From Bacteroidales bacterium (lineage in GTDB: Bacteria; Bacteroidota; Bacteroidia; Bacteroidales; UBA932), in the NCBI GenBank assembly GCA_017458145.1, contig JAFTGA010000051.1, forward strand, positions 1-47,725: 47,725 nt of DNA, in the 5' to 3' direction. Below are positions 36,038 to 41,370 of this stretch, in pieces; position 1 is the stretch's first letter; each line of letters opens with the position of its first letter. The position numbers and the translations under genes were made by a program. The notes under the pieces were generated by a model, which worked only from the letters and a program-made list of their open reading frames with translations, did no database searches and had not been told where the DNA came from.

Positions 36038-37195
36038 ATGGACACACCCTTTCCCTACGAGAAATTCGTGACCGGCCGGCAGTTCATCGGCCGGAGCGCC
36101 GAGACCAAGGCCTTGGCCAATCTGCTCGCCCAAGGTGAGCACATTGTCATCTATGAGCCGCCCAAGACCGGCAAGATGTCGCTGGTACAGCAGACCTTTT
36201 TCAATATGAAAAGTTCGGGAAGGCTCTTCGAGGGCGTGCTGTTCTCCCTGCTGAGCGTCCGGACCATTCAGGACCTGGCCCTGGACCTCGCATCGGCCGC
36301 GCTGCGCAGCGCGGGGGCTGATCCGGCGCTGTATGAAGAACTGGCCTGCTCCCTGCTTGCCGGCACGCGGATGGTCTTTGACAAAGAGCGTTACGAAACA
36401 TTCGGGGAGATCCTCTCACCGGCAGGTCCGCTGGACATGGAGGATCTTCGCGCCGCGTTCCTGCTGCCGTACCGCATCGCCCTTCGGACCGGCCAGAAGC
36501 GTTTCGTGGTGATCACGGAGTTCCAGAACGTGATGCTCACCGAGGACGGCGACGGGGTCTGTCGCCTGCTGGAGGACGTGTTCAGGACCCTGCCCGACGA
36601 ACTGGGCGGCTGGGCCAGTTACGTGTTCGTCGGCTCGCAGGTCAATGCGATGCACGAGATCTTCGGGGTCAAGCGCTGGTTCTGGCGCCGGGTGGAACGC
36701 ATCCGGCTGGATCCCATCGACGCCAAGGATATCACCGAACACGTCATCCGGGGGTTCCTGACCACCGGCAAGGTCATCGACCGCGAACTGCTCAAGGGCG
36801 TGATCCGGCTTTTCTGCGGCAACATCTGGTACATCAATCACTTCGGCGCGATCTGCGATTCGCTCTCGCGCGGATATATCATGGAACAGACGCTCCGCGA
36901 CGCCCTGGCCCGGCTGACCGCCATCCACGAGCCCCGCTTCGTGGCCACGATGAACGACCTGACCACTTTCCAGGTCTCCCTGCTGCGGGCCATCCTCGAC
37001 GGGCGGCAGCGCTTCAGCAGCGCCGACGTGATCCGCCAGTACGGACTCAACTCGTCGGCCAATGTCCGCCGCCTCAAGGACGCCCTCTGCAAGAAGGAGA
37101 TCGTGACCTTCGACGAAGACGAAAACGCAACCCTCCTGGACCCGCTCTTCGAATACTGGGTCCGCAAGTTCTACTTCAAAATGAACAACGCATGA
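36038..37195 (+). CDS. AAA/STAND-like P-loop protein with degenerate Walker motifs
   Basis: A 385-residue cytoplasmic protein: N-terminal FVTGRQFIGRSAETKAL typical of archaeal-type ATPases, a P-loop region, then a C-terminal winged-helix-like part (about 310-375) ending EYWVRKFYF. Walker A reads EPPKTGKMS (Glu40 replaces the first Gly, Met47 the Ser/Thr after Lys46). Walker B reads VVITEFQN (Thr160 in place of Asp). I recall similar Bacteroidales proteins with the same EPPKxGKMS, so the change looks conserved. Role unknown. Its stop overlaps the sirtuin start by 4 nt. Confidence 0.8.
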   Translation: MDTPFPYEKFVTGRQFIGRSAETKALANLLAQGEHIVIYEPPKTGKMSLVQQTFFNMKSSGRLFEGVLFSLLSVRTIQDLALDLASAALRSAGADPALYEELACSLLAGTRMVFDKERYETFGEILSPAGPLDMEDLRAAFLLPYRIALRTGQKRFVVITEFQNVMLTEDGDGVCRLLEDVFRTLPDELGGWASYVFVGSQVNAMHEIFGVKRWFWRRVERIRLDPIDAKDITEHVIRGFLTTGKVIDRELLKGVIRLFCGNIWYINHFGAICDSLSRGYIMEQTLRDALARLTAIHEPRFVATMNDLTTFQVSLLRAILDGRQRFSSADVIRQYGLNSSANVRRLKDALCKKEIVTFDEDENATLLDPLFEYWVRKFYFKMNNA

Positions 37196-37896
37196 AAAAA
37201 CGGATTGCCGTGCTGACCGGCGCCGGCGTGAGTGCCGAGAGCGGTCTGGGAACCTACCGGGACAACGGGGGTCTGTGGGACAACTACGACCCGATGGTGG
37301 TCGCTTCCGCCGAGGGCTGGGCGCAGAACCCGGGCCTGGTGCTGGACTTTTACAATATGCAGCGCGAGAAGCTGCGCGAAGTGCGGCCCAACCTGGCGCA
37401 CCGCCTGATCGCGGAGCTGGAGAAGGACTACACGGTGGACGTGATCACCCAGAACGTGGACAATCTCCATGAGCGGGCGGGCTCCACGCACGTGGTGCAC
37501 CTGCACGGCGAGGCCACCAAGATCCGTCCGGAGAACAGCTGCAACGACTACGACGGCTTCTCCGAGAAGCTGGTCGTCGACATCGGCTACGACGCCGTGC
37601 GCCTGGGCGACCTGGCCCCCAACGGCGCCCAGTACCGTCCGCACATCGTCTTCTTCGGCGAAGCCGTGCCGAAGATCGAGCGCGCCGTGGAACTGGTCTC
37701 CGCCGCCGACATCATCCTGATCGTTGGCACCTCCCTGCAGGTCTATCCGGCCGCCGGGCTGTACCGTTACGCCCGTCCCGAGGCGCCGATCTACCTGATC
37801 GACCCGGCGGACGTGCCGCTCTTCGACAAGCGGATCCACCACATCCGGAAGGTGGCGACCGAAGGAATGCAGGAATTTGTTGGAATGTTAAAATAA
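37192..37896 (+). CDS. cobB: Sir2-family NAD-dependent deacylase lacking the zinc cysteines
   Basis: A 234-residue sirtuin. NAD-binding motifs are GAGVSAESGLGTYRD (residues 10-24) and TQNVDNLHERAGS; the catalytic His105 is in VHLHG. The four zinc-binding cysteines are absent: only Cys117 occurs in the region between HLHG and RPHIVFFGEAVP. Loss of the zinc site is known in some bacterial sirtuins, and the fold is otherwise complete. It probably removes acyl groups from lysines. It is translationally coupled to the P-loop gene. Confidence 0.9.
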   Translation: MKKRIAVLTGAGVSAESGLGTYRDNGGLWDNYDPMVVASAEGWAQNPGLVLDFYNMQREKLREVRPNLAHRLIAELEKDYTVDVITQNVDNLHERAGSTHVVHLHGEATKIRPENSCNDYDGFSEKLVVDIGYDAVRLGDLAPNGAQYRPHIVFFGEAVPKIERAVELVSAADIILIVGTSLQVYPAAGLYRYARPEAPIYLIDPADVPLFDKRIHHIRKVATEGMQEFVGMLK

Positions 37897-37909
37897 ATTG
37901 CTACCTTTG
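37880..37909 (+). promoter_or_regulatory. Promoter of rpsU
   Basis: TTG at 37880-37882 (in TTTGTTG) and TACCTTTG at 37902-37909 are 19 nt apart. The -33 region lies inside the end of the sirtuin gene. Confidence 0.7.
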
Positions 37910-37924
37910 CATCCCATTTAGAAA

Positions 37925-37933
37925 AAGGAGGTG
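37925..37933 (+). promoter_or_regulatory. Full-strength Shine-Dalgarno of rpsU
   Basis: AAGGAGGTG is a complete match to the anti-Shine-Dalgarno end of 16S rRNA, 8 nt before the ATG. It is the only such site I noticed in front of a gene here. In Bacteroidota, bS21 helps hide the anti-SD, and a strong SD on rpsU has been linked to autoregulation. Confidence 0.85.
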
Positions 37934-37941
37934 TAAAAGCA

Positions 37942-38133
37942 ATGATCATCGTACCCGTAAAAGAAGGCGAAAACATCGAGCGCGCATTGAAGAAATTCAA
38001 GCGGAAGTTCGAGAAGACCGGTGCCGTCCGCGAGATGCGCACCCGCAAGAACTTCCAGAAGCCGTCTGAGATCCGCCGCATTGCGAAGCAGAAGGCTATC
38101 TATGTGCAGCACCTGCGCCTGGAGGAGGAGTAA
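37942..38133 (+). CDS. rpsU: 30S ribosomal protein bS21
   Basis: A 63-residue ribosomal protein beginning MIIVPVKEGENIERALKKFKRKFEKTG, with a highly basic centre and the closing KQKAIYVQHLRLEEE. In Bacteroidota it lies near the 3' end of 16S rRNA and helps sequester the anti-Shine-Dalgarno. It forms its own transcription unit with a strong SD and an ideal terminator. Confidence 0.97.
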   Translation: MIIVPVKEGENIERALKKFKRKFEKTGAVREMRTRKNFQKPSEIRRIAKQKAIYVQHLRLEEE

Positions 38134-38158
38134 TTGCCCCGACACCTTGCAAGATAAG

Positions 38159-38186
38159 GCGGTTTGCTTCGGCAAGCCGCTTTTTT
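38159..38186 (+). terminator. Terminator of rpsU
   Basis: A 9-bp stem (38159-38167 with 38172-38180, one G-T wobble) capped by a UUCG tetraloop and followed by six T (38181-38186). Its left arm TTTGC may also serve as the -33 region of the next promoter. Confidence 0.93.
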
Positions 38187-38188
38187 CG

Positions 38189-38196
38189 TATCTTTG
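38189..38196 (+). promoter_or_regulatory. -7 box of the nitroreductase gene, leaderless type
   Basis: TATCTTTG begins 2 nt after the rpsU terminator T run and ends 4 nt before the ATG. TTTG at 38163-38166, inside the terminator stem, is 22 nt upstream. Confidence 0.7.
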
Positions 38197-38200
38197 CACC

Positions 38201-38731
38201 ATGGACAATGAAGTTTTGAAAGCCCTGCGCGAGCGCAGGAGCATCCGGCGGTACAAGCCGGAGCAGATCAGCGATGAGGAATTGCAGGCCGTGCTCGAAG
38301 CCGGCACCTGGGCGCCGACCGCCAAAGGCCGGCAGGACCCCTGGATCGTGGCGGTGCAGCGGCCGGACCTCGTGGAGCGCATCGACCGTCTGAACGGCGA
38401 GGTGTGGGGCCATCCCGCGCCTTTCTACGGCGCCCCGACCATCATCCTCGTGTTTGGCAGCGACCCCTCCGTCTGGCCCAATTCCATCCCCGACGGTTCG
38501 CTGGTGCTGGGCAACATGATGCTGGCCGCCCATGCCGTGGGCCTCGGCTCCTGCTGGATCAACCGCGAGCGGGAGATGTTCGCCCTGCCGGAAGGCAAGG
38601 CCCTGATGCAGGAACTCGGGCTGCCCGCCGAAGGCCTGGTCGGCATCGGCGCCCTCGCCCTGGGCTACCCGGCCTCCTTCCCGACCTCCGTCAAGGCGCG
38701 CAAGGACGGCTACTGGCGGATCATCCGCTGA
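38201..38731 (+). CDS. Nitroreductase family protein
   Basis: A 176-residue FMN-dependent oxidoreductase-type protein. The N-terminal FMN motif RERRSIRRYKPEQI, the GTWAPTAKGRQDPW segment and a C-terminal GIGALALGYPA are typical. Family members reduce nitro compounds, quinones or flavins using NAD(P)H; the substrate is unknown. The ATG at 38201 is chosen because a longer frame would include rpsU sequence and its terminator. It is a single-gene unit. Confidence 0.9.
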   Translation: MDNEVLKALRERRSIRRYKPEQISDEELQAVLEAGTWAPTAKGRQDPWIVAVQRPDLVERIDRLNGEVWGHPAPFYGAPTIILVFGSDPSVWPNSIPDGSLVLGNMMLAAHAVGLGSCWINREREMFALPEGKALMQELGLPAEGLVGIGALALGYPASFPTSVKARKDGYWRIIR

Positions 38732-38758
38732 AGCGTGCCCCGCGGAAATGCAGAAATA

Positions 38759-38790
38759 TTTGGCAGATAGCGGAATTTTTCCTAAATTCG
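38759..38790 (+). promoter_or_regulatory. Promoter of rplU-rpmA
   Basis: TTTG at 38759-38762 and TAAATTCG at 38783-38790 (one mismatch to TAnnTTTG) are 20 nt apart, giving a leader of about 85 nt before rplU. Confidence 0.55.
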
Positions 38791-38799
38791 CAGCCCAAA

Positions 38800-38882
38800 A
38801 TGATTTAGATGACCGTTAAGCCATTGATAAAGAGCTGCCTTGCGGCAGACGCTTACGGCCGAAACTTTAAACAAGTTTTACA
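38800..38882 (+). promoter_or_regulatory. rplU 5' leader, possible ribosomal-protein autoregulatory element
   Basis: The leader contains a hairpin CTGCC/GGCAG (38835-38839 with 38844-38848) and a 29-codon open frame from ATG 38809 to TAG 38896-38898 that overlaps the rplU start out of frame. Leader regulation is common for r-protein operons, but I cannot assign this to a known class. Confidence 0.35.
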
Positions 38883-39194
38883 ATGTACGCAATCGTAGAC
38901 ATTGCCGGCCAGCAGTTCAAGGTCGAAGCTGGCAACGAAATCTTTGTGCAGCGGCTCGCCGATGCCAAAGGTGCTGATGTGGAGTTCAAGAAGGTCCTCC
39001 TTGTCGCGGATGACGCGGCTGTCAAGGTGGGCGCTCCCTACGTAGAGGGTGCCGTGGTCAAGGCCACCGTCCTCGAAGATGATGTCAAGGCTGACAAGGT
39101 GCTGGTCTTCAAGAAGATCCGCCGCAAGGGCTTCCAGAAGCTCAATGGTCACCGCCAGAAGCTTACCAAGATCAAGATCAACGAAATCGCTTAA
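38883..39194 (+). CDS. rplU: 50S ribosomal protein bL21
   Basis: A 103-residue ribosomal protein beginning [20 protein letters not shown], with the signature region [19 protein letters not shown] near the C-terminus. It binds 23S rRNA. rpmA follows 5 nt later, the universal L21-L27 pair. Confidence 0.98.
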   Translation: MYAIVDIAGQQFKVEAGNEIFVQRLADAKGADVEFKKVLLVADDAAVKVGAPYVEGAVVKATVLEDDVKADKVLVFKKIRRKGFQKLNGHRQKLTKIKINEIA

Positions 39195-39199
39195 GAGTT

Positions 39200-39460
39200 A
39201 TGGCACACAAGAAAGGTCAATCGAGTTCCAAGAACGGTCGTGAGTCGCAGAGCAAGCGCCTGGGTCTCAAGAAATTCGGCGGCGAGGTCGTGAAAGCCGG
39301 CAATATCATCGTCCGCCAGCGCGGCACGGTCCACAATCCCGACCGCAACGTCGGCATGGGCAAGGACCACACGCTGTACGCCCTCATCGACGGCACGGTG
39401 AAGTTCACCCGCAAGCGCGAGAACAAATCCTACGTGTCGGTCGTCCCCTTTGAGAACTAA
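39200..39460 (+). CDS. rpmA: 50S ribosomal protein bL27
   Basis: An 86-residue ribosomal protein with the N-terminus [16 protein letters not shown], which reaches the peptidyl-transferase centre, and the conserved [17 protein letters not shown] and [14 protein letters not shown]. It lacks the N-terminal extension that Firmicutes cleave. Confidence 0.98.
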   Translation: MAHKKGQSSSKNGRESQSKRLGLKKFGGEVVKAGNIIVRQRGTVHNPDRNVGMGKDHTLYALIDGTVKFTRKRENKSYVSVVPFEN

Positions 39461-39482
39461 GCTCGGGGACAAGAGTTGAACC

Positions 39483-39526
39483 AAAGGACTTGCACTTCGA
39501 GACAGGTGTAGGTCCTTTCAGTTTTT
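39483..39526 (+). terminator. Terminator between rpmA and serS
   Basis: A 13-bp stem (39483-39495 with 39506-39518, including G-T wobbles) with a 10-nt loop is followed by T-rich sequence (39522-39526). No TAnnTTTG box is seen between it and serS, so it may be a partial terminator that sets serS levels. Confidence 0.7.
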
Positions 39527-39538
39527 AGAAGAAGAGAT

Positions 39539-40810
39539 ATGTTGACACTCAAAATGCTTCGCGATGACCCGAAGGCGGTCGTCGAGAAATTGAAAATCAA
39601 GAATTTCGACGCGCAGCCGATCGTGGACAAGGTGCTCGAGCTCGATGCGCGCCGCCGCAGCCTCCAGACGGAGAGCGACGCGCTGCTCGCGCAGCAGAAG
39701 CAGAAGGCGGCCGAGATCGGCGGCCTGATGAAGCAGGGCCTGCGGGATGCGGCCGAGGCCGCCAAGGCCGAGGTGGCCGCGCTGAAAGCCCGTTCGGCCG
39801 AGCTCCTTTCGAAGATGGATGCGGCGGCCGCCGAACTGGAAGGCCAGCTCGTGCTGATGCCCAACACGCCCTGCGGCCTGGTCAAGCCCGGCAAAAGCGC
39901 CGAGGACAACGAGGTCGTCAAGATGGGCGGCCCGGAGGTGCAGCTTCCCGAAGGGGCGCTGCCGCACTGGGAGCTCGCCAGGAAGTACGATATCATCGAC
40001 TTCGACCTGGGTGTCAAGATCACCGGCGCCGGCTTCCCGGTCTACAAGGGCAAGGGAGCGAAACTCCAGCGCGCCCTGATCAACTTATTCCTCGACTGCA
40101 ACACCGCGGCCGGTTACAAGGAGGTCGAGCCGCCGGTGATGGTCAACCGCGACTCCGGCTTCGGCACGGGCCAGCTCCCCGACAAGGAGGGCCAGATGTA
40201 CCACGCCGAAGTGGACGATTTCTACATGGTCCCGACCGCCGAGGTCCCCGTGACCAACATCTTCCGCGACGTGATCTTGCCCGCGGACCAGATCCCGCAG
40301 CGCCTGACGGCCTACACCCCTTGCTTCCGCCGCGAGGCGGGCTCCTATGGCAAGGACGTCCGCGGCCTGAACCGCCTGCACCAGTTCGACAAAGTCGAGA
40401 TCGTGCGCGTGGAGAAGCCCGAAGACTCCTACCGGGCCCTGGACGACATGGTCGCCCACGTGGAATCCCTGGTGAACAAGCTCGGCCTGCGCTACCGCAT
40501 CCTGCGCCTGTGCGGCGGCGACCTGTCCTTCACCTCCGCCATCACCTATGACTTCGAGCTCTGGTCCGCCGCCCAGGGCCGCTGGCTGGAGATCTCCTCC
40601 GTCTCGAACTTCGAGACCTACCAGGCCAACCGCCTGCACCTGCGCTACCGCGACGAGGACGGCAAGACCCAGCTCGCGCATACGCTGAACGGCAGCTCGC
40701 TCGCTCTCCCGCGCGTCGTGGCCGCCCTGCTCGAGGACAACCAGACCCCGGACGGCATCATCATCCCCGAGGTCCTGAGGCCATACACGGGATTTGACAA
40801 AATCGACTAA
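39539..40810 (+). CDS. serS: Serine--tRNA ligase
   Basis: A 423-residue class II synthetase for tRNA-Ser and tRNA-Sec. The N-terminal helical arm (about residues 25-105) is a coiled coil that grips the tRNA. Motif 2 is CFRREAGSYGKDVRGLNRLHQFDKVE, and motif 3 is LNGSSLALPRVVAALLEDNQ. It overlaps the ruvC start by 17 nt. Confidence 0.97.
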   Translation: MLTLKMLRDDPKAVVEKLKIKNFDAQPIVDKVLELDARRRSLQTESDALLAQQKQKAAEIGGLMKQGLRDAAEAAKAEVAALKARSAELLSKMDAAAAELEGQLVLMPNTPCGLVKPGKSAEDNEVVKMGGPEVQLPEGALPHWELARKYDIIDFDLGVKITGAGFPVYKGKGAKLQRALINLFLDCNTAAGYKEVEPPVMVNRDSGFGTGQLPDKEGQMYHAEVDDFYMVPTAEVPVTNIFRDVILPADQIPQRLTAYTPCFRREAGSYGKDVRGLNRLHQFDKVEIVRVEKPEDSYRALDDMVAHVESLVNKLGLRYRILRLCGGDLSFTSAITYDFELWSAAQGRWLEISSVSNFETYQANRLHLRYRDEDGKTQLAHTLNGSSLALPRVVAALLEDNQTPDGIIIPEVLRPYTGFDKID

Positions 40811-41366
40811 GAAAGAACGCCTGATCCTGGGCATCGATCCCGGAACCAACATCCTTGGTTTCGGGATCGTGCGCGTGGATGCCGCCGGCAAGCCCTCCTT
40901 CGTCGATATGGGCGTCGTGGACCTGCGCAAGGTCGAATCCGCCTACGACAAGCTGGAGGTGATTCACGAGAAGGTCGGCGCCCTGTGCGACCTTCACCGC
41001 CCGGACGACCTGGCCATCGAATCTCCCTTTTACGGCAAGAACGCCCAGGTGATCCTCAAGTTGGGCCGGGCCCAGGGCGCGGCGATGATCGCCGGCTTGT
41101 CCCGGGGCCTCCAGGTATTCGAATACGCTCCCCGAAAAGCCAAGATGACGATTTGCGGCAATGGCGCCGCCTCCAAAGAGCAAGTTTCTCTGATGGTTCA
41201 ACGCACGCTTGGCATCAAAATTGAAAGCAAATACCTCGACGCCACAGATGCACTGGCGATCGCCATGTGCCACTTCTACCAATTAACCAGCCCGCTTGCG
41301 GCAGTGCAGGCAACTAGTAGTTGGGAGAAATTTGTCGCGTCCAATCCGGAGCGTATTAAAAAGTGA
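40794..41366 (+). CDS. ruvC: Crossover junction endodeoxyribonuclease RuvC
   Basis: A 190-residue Holliday-junction resolvase. The acidic catalytic set is visible: Asp15 (GIDPGT), Glu76 (AIESPF), and Asp149/Asp152 (LDATDALAIAMCH). There is no ATG before the conserved LILGIDPG; the best start is TTG at 40794, inside the serS 3' end. This makes translation dependent on serS. The C-terminal tail after residue 165 is variable. Confidence 0.93.
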   Translation: MTKSTKKERLILGIDPGTNILGFGIVRVDAAGKPSFVDMGVVDLRKVESAYDKLEVIHEKVGALCDLHRPDDLAIESPFYGKNAQVILKLGRAQGAAMIAGLSRGLQVFEYAPRKAKMTICGNGAASKEQVSLMVQRTLGIKIESKYLDATDALAIAMCHFYQLTSPLAAVQATSSWEKFVASNPERIKK

Positions 41367-41370
41367 TTGT

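Noticed and set aside
37192-37896. Sirtuin and P-loop protein as a defence (Avs/Thoeris-like) system
   Set aside because: The sirtuin keeps ordinary deacylase motifs and small size, the P-loop motifs are degenerate, and the surroundings are housekeeping genes with no mobile elements.
39461-39538. T-box riboswitch upstream of serS
   Set aside because: No T-box sequence or specifier stem is seen; the structure is a simple terminator hairpin after rpmA.
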